Assembly (NCBI GenBank): GCA_035772405.1 | Contig: JAYKKM010000048.1 | Coordinates: 1,991,501-2,055,500, forward strand | Length of the DNA stretch: 64,000 nucleotides | Direction of reading: 5' to 3' | From: Chrysogorgia sp. JL179-B06 | Taxonomy: Eukaryota > Cnidaria > Anthozoa > Scleralcyonacea > Chrysogorgiidae | Part shown: positions 10,778 through 24,300 of the stretch, piece by piece | Numbering within the stretch: the first letter of the stretch is position 1 | Layout: each line of letters opens with the position of its first letter | Program-made: the position numbers and the translations under genes | Notes under the pieces: generated by a model | The model's database searches: none | What the model saw: only the letters and a program-made list of their open reading frames with translations | Told to the model about the DNA's origin: nothing

Positions 10778-13700
10778 ATGGACGAAGATGCTATAACCGT
10801 GGGCCTCAAACCAGACTTGCTGAACGAAAGTCATTTGCATGAAATTCAAAATGCAGTTCACCAAGAAGTGAAGATTTTTAAAACACGAGAAACTCTCTTG
10901 GGTTTATTCAAGGTACAATGTCTTCATTTTATTTTTTATTTATTTTAATAATTTTATTGGATAACAATTCTTGCCATGAAAAAGACAACAACAAGAGATC
11001 CAAAAGGGAAAACGCGAACGGGACTGCAAAAGTCCCATGCGAGGCGCCGCCCTCTTAGATTAAAATATATACATGTAAAATTTGTTTCATAGAGGCTCTA
11101 TGACAGGGACAGCGATCGCGTACCAGTTTCCAGGTGCAATCTATATCAAAAGTAGAAACAACTACACTAGGATAGTACCTGTCTTACAAAGTTCTTAAAT
11201 GACATAGAACTGGTGAAACTGCTTGAAACTTCCATAATTTGACTACGCAGTTAAAATATGAGGCTTGGAAAGTTCTTGTTTTACAAAGTGGAGTTTTAAG
11301 GTTGGCAAAGTTTTAGCTCAGCCTGGTGCGGCTTTGAGAAACAAACGTAACAAATTTGTGGACATTTTAGTCAGTATGGCCAACTAATTTCAATCCTGTT
11401 TTTTCCATAGGCATTGCTTTGGATACATTTCCTTGCTGCATTTATGGCATTTTCAAGTTATTTTTGGTACTCTGGATTTTGGTCAGGTGTGTGGCTGCTT
11501 CACTTAGAGCTACTGTTGCCGATACTCTTGTCTTTTGTTGTTTGACCCAGTGACGTTTTTTTTCCATCCACCAGGTCTGTTAATGCTTTATGGCTTGTAT
11601 TATTGTCCCACATACTCAAAAATGGCAGGCTTTGTTGGAAGGAATAACATCAGGTACTAAGGGAGGGATGTTCAAAGGATTTAGACAATTGAAACACTCC
11701 TCCCTATAACAGTCCTGCCGGGGGACCCTCGGTTTTGACGAAGATCCCCCGGTCCCCGGTGACTTGCGAAGTTCTCGCGGCAAACTGACATGATCAATTT
11801 TTGAAGGAAAAAAATTAATTTACCAAGAGCGGGTCATGAAAATATTTTAATTTAATTTTAAAATATTCCCAACCCAGTAAATCCTATAAATAATGACTGG
11901 TCTCTTAACCAGGGTGGTGCTGTATCCAATTAGTCAGCCATTTATTTGGTGTGACTCGTGATTTGCACAGTGGAGTAACTGCATGGTAGTTGATATAATT
12001 TTACTCTCAAGCTATTAAAGCCTGAGGCTCTTACAGTATCTCAATTTATAGCAGACCTGCCAACCTCCAGGAACTGAAAATCTGGAGATTTTGAAAAAAT
12101 GTGGCCCAAAAACCTGGAGATCACATAAAAAACTAGGGGATTCATATAATCATGTTAAAATTTTTTTTTTAATTAAAAAAAAATGTAACTTACCAGTGTA
12201 AGGTCTATGGCTTATATATTTTGTTTTCGAATGATGGAGGGAGATTGGTGCTGACGGAATATGTGAAACTATTACCAATACAAATCACCGATAATTTTAG
12301 GCAATAAGGCCGTGCCATCAATGTGAAGTACTAGAGAAATTATTATTATACTATACAGAGAGTCGTCTGAATGGAATAACATACAAATTGTTCTGGGAAG
12401 TATCAGGGAATAAAATTTTTGAACCCCGTCCAAACAAGCATAATTGGTGAATTTAAAACCTGGTTGATCCTTGTGAGATCATGGGTACATCCGATATGAA
12501 ATATGGAAATGCATGTTGTAGTTTTGAAAGTTGCATGGCTGGTGCATTTCCACACTGGTGAGACAGTCTCGTCTCAGAACTTTTAAAATCCTGTTTCACA
12601 AATTCTGTAATTTGTTGTGTATATTATGTTTAATTTTCAGCAACAATCAATTCCTAACTTTTTTTGGCCTTGGATCAGTGTTGCATTTTACAGCTTCACT
12701 TCTGATGGGCACGTACCTTGTTTTGGAAATACAGGTAAAATTCTGATGACCAACTGGATCGGAGGAAATACAGTTAGTCCTGGAACATAAGATAGGATAT
12801 ATAAATCACTGTTCAAAGAATAAATATTAAAGCTGATATTAATTATTAAAAGAACGGGATATAAAAAGAAAAATAAAAATACAAAAATGATTGATTGATA
12901 GAAATATTTTTTCCAGTCCGGTGCTGCGAATATGACGTCAAGAACAAATCGAGCATGAAAAACAAGTTTTAACACTGTTTTGATTTTGAGAAGTACATCA
13001 TTCAAAGGCCTCGAAATCGGACTAGAAGCCTCGGACTGGAACAAATCCTCGTACTTGAAAACCCGGTCTAGTCCTCTTTCTCGGCCTTTAAATATTACTT
13101 AAAATCCCTTATATCCCAACCTGCTTATATCCATTCCATCCCTCGAAATCTCCATGTTCAGTGCAATATACTGCAATTCGATAGATTATATGTCGCAAAA
13201 AATTGCGGAAAAAGTTCGGCGAAAAAAAAAACGGGGAAAATATTTCGAAAAAAACTTGAAAAAACCCGAAACCCTGAAAATTTGGCAAAAAAATCCCAGA
13301 ATCCCGAGAAAAATTGCAGGGATTTTTTTATCCCAAGAATCTTCGTACGCTTTTTTCAGAGTAATTTACCCCTCGACTACACGTAAAAAAACGCAGTCTG
13401 TTTTTACCTGTTAACAGTCAAAAACATGGTTGATATCGACAGGCTTGAATAGGGTTGAGCTGGGCCAGCTGGCCAGCTTGAACAGGGTTGTCAACAGGCC
13501 TGTTCATAACTTCATGGATGTTGAAACAGTATTGTTCATGGCTGATGATCGAACAGGCTTGAACAGCGTTGAACAACATTGTTCATACATGATACAACAT
13601 GTTGTCAGAGCATGATGAAATAATAAGGTTGCACAGTGTTGTTACAACAGCCATGAACATGGTTGTTCTATCAAGCTGGTTCTCACATGCATGAACAACT

Positions 13701-15295
13701 GCTGTCGATTCAACAAGCCTGTCACAACATGTTGATCTATTACTTCTCAAACTCATTAATAATTCATGAATTATCATAGCCAATCCATGAACGTATACCA
13801 CATCACATGCATGAGTTTTGATACCCAATGAAAACCTGTAGGAAATTTCCTAGTGAACTGGATCACATTTCTTAATCTACATATTAAAATAAAATCTCTA
13901 TGGGAGCAAATCGCTATAGGAATACTCGTTTGAGAAGCTAGATCAAACACTCGTTTGTCGTGTTTCATCAGGGGACTCCAAACACTCGAAAACAATAAAA
14001 ACCTCGGGCTACGCCCTCGGTTTTCATTTGTTTTCTCGTGTTTGGAACCCCTGATGAAACACTCAAACTCGTGTTTGATCTATTACTTGAACAGTGCTGT
14101 TGTGACAATGCTGTTACAGGCATGTTGAACCAACAACCTTGTTACAACCTGTGAGATTTTTACGTGTGATAGAGTAATTATGAATTGGACAGCAACACCT
14201 AAAGAAGTGCGAACAGACCTGCATTTATTTATTTAGCTTCGCCTCTAAAAAAATACATAGAAGAAGCAGGGTCACCACAACAGTTAAACACCAATTACAG
14301 TGGGCCCTTACAAAAATAAAATAATAACTAATAACAGCAAGTTATAGGTTCAGTGAGGCTTCGCGATGTGTTGCACTTTAGGCAGACAGTTTTCCAAGTT
14401 CGAGGATCGTCAACATTATAACAGGATAATAGAGCATAATTATAATAGCGATCTAATAGTGATTTCTTAAATTTTTTAAAGTTTAAATGATCTAGCCTTA
14501 AGTATTCAGGGAGAGAGTTCCAAGTCCTTGTTGTTCTAATAAAAAATGAGCGATTGAAAGTGGTTGTTTCACATTTACGTTGACGGAATGAGATTGCATT
14601 GACATTTGCGGAGGATCTAGTAAGTCTAAAGGGAACAAGACGTTCGGGTAAGATATCGCTTGAAATAGGTACAATGCCATTGATAGCCTTAAAGAAGAAC
14701 AGTAAGTCAAGATACTCGTGCCAGTAAGAAAGTGGTTGTAGATTTGTAGAAACGAGTCTCTCTTCGTAAGATTCTTCGCACATATATGGTATATGGTAGC
14801 ATTGCTATAAGCTAAAGAAGAGAAGACATTTATATTAAGGCATACTTGTGTACAAATGTCTGCACAAGGAATCAAAGGAATAAAAAATGGTTAACAATGT
14901 AGCTAGTGCTAACATGTTTTCTTTTTGCCTTCAATAGTCATATGCCTGCGGTGAAGCAGAGACTACCTGTAATCGTGAGAAAGAGATTTTGACTTGGTCA
15001 GGTACACACCCAGTACTTAAAGTGCCCATAACCTCAAAATGTTTTATTGTCTTGTTTGGAAGAACTTTTAAAATGATAAAGTAACTTCTTTTGAAGATTT
15101 TCGTTTCTTTGCTTTCTTTTTGAGATATATCAGTTTGTTTGATATGCAAATGTCTGGAATTTCGTCACACATTGTATTTCTTTCATTCTCTAACGAAATC
15201 CTTTAAAATCAAGAAGTTTGGTGTTTAACACCCTATCTCCATCTCAGATTATCCATGCCTTGAACCATGTTGTTGGTGGTGGTGGTGGTGGTGGT

Positions 15296-15328
<33 letters not shown>

Positions 15329-18300
15329 AAGGATATATTTTGGACTACACAAAGCAAAATATACACAGGCTGCTTGAATAAGTCATTATGCATTATGATG
15401 TCAAAGTTATGAATATGGAAGAGTATAATCTTTATAATTTTAAGAGTTATTAAACTGAATTTTCCCTTGCATATACACTTCTCATACTTCGAGTACAATA
15501 TGGTGTGCAAATTTCTTCTCAACATGAAAATATTTATTTTTTTGTAGTTGTATTCTATATTGGCCACTGTGTATTTCTACTATGCAGTTTTATTCTTGTG
15601 TTGTTGCTGTTCAGAAATTTTAAGTATGAGGTTAGTGGAGATGAATGTGACCTTTATACAGTAGACAAGCCTGGAAATAATTATTTTTACTGTACCTGTC
15701 AGAATGACTAACACAAATGAATTTGTAACAGACACACAAAAGATTGTACCTGTCACGGTACAACTTAGCGTAACGTCTAAAAACTAAGTGTAACATTTTA
15801 AAACTTAGCGCAATATCTCCAAACTCAGTGAAACGTCTCATAACATAGCAATATCTCCAAACTTAGCGCAATGTCTCCAAATTTAGCGCAATGTCTCCAA
15901 ATTTAGCGCAATGTCTCCAAATTTAGCGCAATGTCTCCAAACTTAGCGCAATGTCTCCAAACTTAGCGCAATGTCTCCAAACTTAGCGCAATGTCTCCAA
16001 ACTTAGCGCAATATCTCCAAACTTAGCGCAATGTCTCCAAATTTAGCGCAAATTTCCAAACTTAGCGTGACGTCTCAAAAATTAGCGTAATATCTCTCAT
16101 CTGAGATTGTACAATACGAAATCTAAATGCAGTCCATTCAACACAAAAATGTTTTACTTTCACAAAAAGTTGAGTATATCTCAGACAAAATGAGCATCGG
16201 ACAAAATGACAGACACATTGTAACAGTCAAATCTCTAGAAATGGGATATTTGTACCGGACAATGTCCGTGACCGGCCGCTAATATCCATGCAGGCTTGAC
16301 AATAGACCTGAAAAACTCGAGTCAAGATGTATGGCAATATCAACATTTACTTTGTTGCAAAGTCATTAATTATAAGTACATGTACTTGCCATATTGCCCG
16401 TGTGCTAGATGAGTTCGAATTCTGTCAAAACTCAATCCAGATTATAATATTCATAAAAGATTGCTGCTAAATTGTTTCACATTAAAATGCACCAATGCAG
16501 TGCAAATCACATTGTCATTTTTAACATTAGGTTGGTGATATCATTGTCGACAATTTGGTGCAGTCGAGAAATCTTGATAAAGTATTGCAAAGTGCAAAAC
16601 TTGGAGGAATCAAAGAAAGACGTAACGCAGCATTTGAAATGGTTAGCCTAGTTGCCAGTAACACAGAAACCAAGATGACGGTTGTTAAAGAAGGAGGGTA
16701 TGAACTGTAGTTTATATTGGTCAAGTGCTAAACTTCCTTCCTTCCCACCTTCCTTCCTTCCCACCTTCCTTTCCTATCTATCTATCTACCATCCATCCAT
16801 CCTTCCTCTCTTCCTTCTTCCCTGCTTCCTTCCTTCCCTGCTTCGTGCCTTCCTTCTTTCCCCTTCCCTCCTTCCCTTCCTTCCCTCCTTCCCTTCCTTT
16901 CCCTTCCTTTCCTTTCCCTTCCTTCCTTCGTTCCTTCTTTCTTTCCTTCCTTCGTTCCTTCCCCGCTTCCGTCCTTCCTTCGTTCCTTTCTTCCTTCGTT
17001 CCTTCCTCCCTTCCTTCTTTCCTCCCTCCCTTCCTTTCCTTTCCTTTCCTTCCTTTCCTTCCATCCTTCCTTTCCTATGCTGTTATTTTGCACCCCTCAT
17101 CAGGTCAGAGAAACTCTGTTAAATTAAACATGCACTACTTTTCAACACACACATACAGTAAGTGTGCAATTGATGTAATTTATCAATTATTGAACAATTT
17201 AAAGTTGTAAAGGTTATGCTGTGCAACTTCAAGCTGCAACTACCTATAACTGAACTATTTATCAATTACTTTTCTCACCAATAGCTTGGAAGTCCTCATT
17301 AACTTAGCATTATCAACAGATTCAGTAAGTATACAAAATACAGCACGACTGTGTATTTATAGTGCCTGTTAGGGGTTATCTGTAGGGAGGCATTAGCTAT
17401 CCCTCTTTGCAAAGAGATCTCTACCCTCAATCAAATCCTTTGTGAAACTAAGTTTTTATTTATATGAGAGGAGGGCGAGGGGCCAAGGCCTCCTTGGCGA
17501 GATCTCGCTATTGACTACCGAAGATCTTGCCTAGGAGGGCTGGAAATTTTCCAGGAAGGCTGGAAAAAACTAAGACGAAATATTGATATACTTGCAGCAA
17601 AATCATAAGAAGCTTTTGCTTGAATGTTGGCACCAATCACCATCCCTCCTCGAAGGGTTATAAAATTTCCGTGCTAGCCCTACCAAGAGGGCTGGTTCAC
17701 CTGCATATAGACACGCCCTTAGTGTACTGTGCTTCAATAATGAGCCGTCTTTTCTTCTATATAACTATTTCTTTCTTGTTCAACCCCCTAACAAGGCCAC
17801 ACAAGAATATGCCACAGAAGCTATTTCAGAGATGCTCATAGTTCCTAGTATTCAGGCATGTATTTTAAATTTTGTTATTTAAGTCGTAGGGGCAGGGGGT
17901 GGCCTCCCCCCATATACAGAACCTCTGCATGCTGTTTTGTCAGAATATCTAATTTATATCTGTTAGAAGAATCTTATTAAGCGGACATTGATTGAGAGTG
18001 AATTTTTGGCAAATGCATTATGTCAAAAATGTCGGTTTCAATTCCATGCATGACACGCAATCACCAAATGTATCGGTTAGGGGTTACCCGTCATTAATAG
18101 CTAAGTCTAAGCCACGGTATTACCGCATCAAACAACATTATCACAATGTTACTTCGTTCTTAATAAAACCCCGTCATTAATAGCTAAGTCTAAGACACAG
18201 TATCACCGCATCAAACAACATTATCACAATGTTACTTCGTTCTTAATAAAACCCCGTCATTAATAGCTAAGTCTAAGCCACGGTATTACCACATCAAACA

Positions 18301-21300
18301 ACATTATCACAATATTGCTTCATTCTTAATAAAACCCCGTCATTAACTAAGTCGAAGACACAGTATCACCGCATCAAACAACATTATCACAATGTTACTT
18401 CGTTCTTAATAAAACCCCGTCATTAATAGCTAAGTCTAAGCCACGGTATTACCACATCAAACAACATTATCACAATATTGCTTCGTTCTTAATAAAACCC
18501 CGTCATTAACTAAGTCTAAGCTATTACCATTTCTGACAAACAAATCTTTATAGCACATCAACGCAAAGCTCAAATCATAAAATATTTTGGCATTCAACTT
18601 TTCACTTCGCGTAGCATCTATAGCAGTAATATCGTATTTGGGGTCATGGACACTTTAAAGGGAAATGGCAATAAAAAATGTTTTTGTCTCATTTGAAAGA
18701 ACATTAAAAATGATATATGAAGACCTTTTACAGATTTTCCATATCGTTCTTGGTTGTGTAAATATTTCACTTCTTTTTAACAAAGAACATTGAACATTCC
18801 GCCATCTTGGATTTGGATATGCGTGACGTCACAACCAGGGTATAAATGTTTTTTATATCAGCGATTATCGAGTCATTATAGATGCTAAATCGTAGTTGTT
18901 TTGGGTGTTGTATACTTTTAAGTGAACTAGCAATCCATTTGAACGCATTCCACTGATATTTTGGCAATTATTTACAACTTTTAGAATGTTTACCCAGGTT
19001 TTGACGTCACTTAATTAGATCTAATTATAAAACAAGATGGCGGATTGCAGATATTTTTGTTCACAGATATTTCAAAAATTAAGGAAGTTACGGGGAAATT
19101 TTAAAAGGTCTTCATATATTATTTCAAATGTTCTTTCAAATGAGACAAAACAAATTTTTATTGCCATTTCCCTTTAAAGGGACACTCCGGCCCAAATACA
19201 AATGTAGTTCATATGAAAGATCTTACTGACTTTAGATTATTTCCAAAGTTTCAGCATTCCTATCAATTTAGTTAAGAAGATGTGGCTAGTTGAAGTTGGA
19301 GAGTTTGTCCAATTTCGACGCCATTTTGTTTCTCAAATATGACGTCACTGAGTGACGTGTCTCGCATTATGCCTAAGAAGCTCCTCTACTTTCCTGCATG
19401 ATGAACTAAATAGTTTATTTCGACTAATTTTCGTCCAAAGACCATTCACAATAACTATCACTATGTGATCGCCATCAAAACAACTTCACTGACGATAAAG
19501 AATCACTCAATGACGTAATATTTTCAAAACCAATATGGCGTCAAAATCCACAAATTTTCAACTTCAACTAGCAATATCTTCTCACCTAAATTGATAGGAA
19601 TGCTGAAACTTTGGAAATAAACTAAAGTCAGTAAGATCTTTCATATGAACTGCATTTGTATTTGGGCCGGAGTGTCCCTTTAATGTTGTAACATCTCATT
19701 CTATTTCTATAGGAAAAGTTTGTTGAGTCTGGAGGGATTAGTACACTGTGTGCTTTGCTACGGAGTGCTGATCACCGTGTGGTCACCGAAGCTGTAACAG
19801 CAATGTCCTATATTGTCGCTGACAATGAAGCGAACAAGCTTATATTTGTCTCCAATAATGGGTAAAGAAACCTTTTATATTTTGAACATTTTAAATAACC
19901 TCTCGAACGTTACCACAAGTTCTTCAACCTAAACATTAGTTTGACCACAAGTTATGTCAGGGATGGATCCAGCATGATCTGGTAGGGGGGGTGCTCTGGT
20001 GCCGAGTTGTGTCGGTCATGCGTGCCGCCCGCCCATCACTGCATCAGTATTCTGGCAATTTGGCAAAACAGCCTCCATGCAGTCTGCAGTACAACCGTAC
20101 AAGTGTACAACTTAGTTACTGAGTAGCTAGTTGTAGCCTTGTAGGGACTGAGGGACAGGGAGAAGTTTATAAATATAATAGTTATTAGTTAATAGTGTAT
20201 TACAGTAGATTCTATTCTCTTAACTTCATAGTATGCTTTTGAAAAGCAGAAGAGAATTAAAATTTAAAAATATAAATATTGCTTAGATCAGTTAGATGGG
20301 TTCCAGACTCCAGAGTCAGAAAGGCATCAGGTGCATGATGCATCCAAAGGGCCAAAGCTAGCAAAATATTATCAAACATGATACATTCAAGTGATGCAAC
20401 AGTCAACAGATAGTCTAGTCATGGTCACAATCACATGAATATCTAAGTATCTAACCTTAAATTACTGTATCTCATTTTGTCTCTAATATTTTTTTGCTTT
20501 ATGGTGAAAAATAGCACCCCCACCGCACCCCCCCCCCCAGTAAATCCATCCCTGAGTTATGTCTCGATCAATTCCAAGCGTGACCATGCCCCCCCCCCCC
20601 CCCCGGGCATTTGACGGGCATTTACCGACTCTCCAGCTCCCAGGGTCGGGCATTTGCCTTTACATGTCGTCCCCGGGGTGGGGTATTTGTAGGGAAAATA
20701 AAGTGCGGTATTTGGCGCTCCGCTGAAAGAAAGTAGATGCGTATCCCATAGTCACTAAGTTTGAGGCAATGCCAATATAGTTGCCAATGAATTTCCAAAA
20801 TTCGTTGGCACACTGCACATTGCATATTAAACGAAGTCCGATCATTTGCTCTAAATATTTCAATGATGTAATATTTGTGTCCGGTATACGAAGTAGCAGC
20901 CCCAAACGAACGTGCATATTTAAAACGTAAACAAATGCCAAAAAATCGCATGCCAACCGCTATTTAACCATGTTTATTTTAGTACACCATGTGTAGTCTG
21001 CGAAACGTTTGAGTTCAGAAGATGGCGGATGCACCGGATGCCACAATTGCTTTGGAAAATTTCGAGGGAAGTTTGTGGCTTCTTGGCTCTTTTATTTGAA
21101 AAACTTTTATTATATGCCCGTGGGTGGGGAATTTGCATCTATCTCAAGAGCCCAACGTGGGGATTTTGTATCATTAAGTTGACTCCACGGTGGGGCATTT
21201 GCAGTGCTCTGACGCCAAAATGTCAAATGCCCGTCAAACGCCCGGGGGGGGATGGTCACGCTTGGAATTGATCGAGACATTAACTGGCTAACGTTTCATA

Positions 21301-24300
21301 TAAGTATACAGAATTCAAAACATAGTCCTAACCCCAAACCTTACTCTAACTCCCTAACTCTTACGATAATGCTTTATTTTAGAAATAACAGCTGATTTTA
21401 ATTTCTAATTTTACTACCAATAGTCTATGTGATGTTACTTTGTTATTTCGTGACCCAGTGCCGCTCGCAGGCACATTTTCAATTTGTGCAGGCACAATTT
21501 TTTTGTTGATTGTTTAGCTAATTATTAAAACTGTGTTTACAAAGCATGACGTTCGCAGGCACTATTTATACAATTCAGAAAGTTTGTGCAGGCACAGAGA
21601 TTTTATTTTTTTAGTTCATTAATAGCTGTGTTTACATGACGTATACGTTTATTTTTTGCGTGTGAAAATTTTGAGGTTTATCGAATAGCATGTCGCGATG
21701 TAAGATTTTTCAGGTTTTATTGCATGCAATGCACGTTTTTCGTTGAAGGAGCCTGTCACGGAAATAAAAATAAATGATTGATCGCGTGTAAACTAAATAG
21801 ACAACGGACAAATAATATCGTTTGCGGCATCTTTCCCCGCTTCGCTTTACTCGCTTGAGACCTAATTCAATGACCAGAATGTCAGTTTCAGCAGCCCTTC
21901 ACTATACCAGATAGCTTTTTGTGCCGGCACGAAAGCGGTATGATGTAAACAGGCTCGGTTACGAAACGGCACAGACGTAAACAACGCGTGGGAAAAGCCG
22001 AGCGAAAGGACGGCAGCACTCTACTTTTACACTGTAGTATGAAAGGCCGTTCAATTAATAATTTAATATAACTGAATATGATTGAATGACTCATTCTTTT
22101 TAGTAAAACTTGAAAAGGAACAATGGAACACAAATTTTTGCAGGCACATTTCCAACTTCTAAATTCTGCTCGCAGGCACCAAAAAATATTAATGAGGCCT
22201 GCTACCCTAAACCTATACGGTAATACTAACCTAAACTGTTACGCGATAATGCTTTATTTTAGAAATAACAGCTGATTTTATTTTCGAATTTTACTACCGA
22301 TAGATAGTCTATGTGATGTCGTTTTGGGATTTATATGAAACTTCACCCAGTTAACCGAAGACATGCGTAACATAATTTTATTCCTTTTTTTCAGATTGAA
22401 CGATCTCGCTCATGTTTCAAGTAAAGGTACCATATCAAAAGATTATCAAAACATTAGTTGGATTTATGCAATAAATAATATTAAAACAAGAGGTGTAGTC
22501 ATTTCTCGGGGTAGGAATTTTGGCGGGCTTTGCGTATGAGCAACCAATCACATCGAGGCAGGTCATCTGAGGAAAGGGGATCCCGTACCTGGATTTCGGG
22601 GTCTGTGCTAACAAATCCCTCGCTCCAGCAAGCTGGAGGGGTCGCATTGGAGAGGGATTTCTCGGCTGCACAGGGAATCACCACCGGGTTCTAAGTATAG
22701 GTTAAAAACCGTGACCGAGGTGTTTAAGCGATATCAGCCCGAGGATTGATATATCGCTTAAACACCGAGGTCTAAGGTATTTATGCGGTTGATAACTACT
22801 TATCAACCTCATGAATAACTTTGAGGTTGATATCAGAGATAATGGCCACTAGAGAACAAAGGAAACTGAACCAATGGTGATATAAGTTAATAATGGCGGA
22901 TTGCATGCTAGGGCCACATTGGACTGCCAGGCCTTGGCGTCTCACCGCACTTCTTGGCGAATCATTTCTACCTGTTCATTTCTACCTGTTACGTTTTCAC
23001 ATGTGAATACATGTGAATGTATTTGGCATGACTGTACTATTCATGTGTGATCACATGTGAAATCTTTTCACATGTTAGGTTTCACATGTGATCACATGTG
23101 AAATATTTTCACATGTTAGGTTTCACATGTGAAATCTTTTCACGTGTTAGGTTTCACATGTGATCACATGTGAAATATTTTCACATGTTAGGTTTCACAT
23201 GTGAAATCTTTTCACGTGTTAGGTTTCACATGTGATCATAGGTGAAATCTTTTCACATGTTAGGTTTCACATGTGATCACATGTGATTCACATGTGATCA
23301 TGTGGAATTTTCGTAAGGGACTCCCTATCCCTTCAGTGATGATGAGTTTGACCTTCCAACGTCTTTACCTATCCAAAGGGTGGTATAGCCCACAGGCCGG
23401 CAGGTTTTCATCATATAGATAATAGATATGGATGAAATACTAGGTTTTATCCTATTCAGATAAAATTATATCTTCACAATGCTGGAGTGAAAATGTCATT
23501 TTTATTTATTTATTTTTTAAATTTAAAATTTATTTCGTTCCACGTTTACCCCAAAAGCAAACTTGCTTATCTAGGGGGCTCACGTATACATTTCATTGTC
23601 ATGAAGTTATCATGATCATGGTTATAAGTTATCAACTCAGCCTATGACAGCCACAACACTTTTTCATTTATTTCCTTTTTAGTTTCTGTACCTCTTTCAA
23701 GAATTGTTGCTGGAATATTCTTAGAGCTGGCTTTCAATTCAGAAGTTCGCTCAATAATGTCTGCTCAAAATGCCCCAGGTATGTGTTTATTATGTTTTAA
23801 TACCAACACTATAACAACAATTCTTTTTAAAGCAAGTTCATATGGATTTGACTTTCGAATCCTATTTCTCATTTTGTTTTATGGGAATGAAGCGTATTTT
23901 ATTTTCATTCGATTTACAGTATTTCATTAGAATCAGAGTGCTTGCGTGTACACAACTATGGTGGCCTATCGTTGTCATTCAAAAAATTCATAATTAAAAA
24001 GAAATTAAAAGATATTTTCAAAATAAAACGAAATTAAATTAAAAATTAATTCTAAATTGGAATGAAAGTAAAATGAAAGTAAAATGAAAGTAAATTAAAA
24101 TTAAAGTAAATCAATTTAAAAATAAATATAATTTAAAAATAAAAGTGAAATGAAATTTCGAGCAGCCTATCGTTGTCATAGTATACCATGATGCTTTGCG
24201 GCTTGCGCAAGCACGTGTAGCACTTCAGGAAGCCGCCATGAGTAACCAAGCGTGGAAGAATTTTAAACAAAACATGAAGGATAAGCGACTCACGAAGGGC

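Noticed and set aside
15218..15567. Poly-Gly and poly-Pro open frames
   Set aside because: They derive from the (GGT)n/poly-G tract.
16682..17210. Long open frames of Phe/Leu/Pro/Ser on plus and Lys/Glu/Gly on minus
   Set aside because: They translate a CTTCC microsatellite on both strands; there are no splice sites or conserved motifs.
18090..18520. CRISPR-like regular repeats
   Set aside because: The 83-base units are contiguous, with no unique spacers, in eukaryotic intronic DNA.
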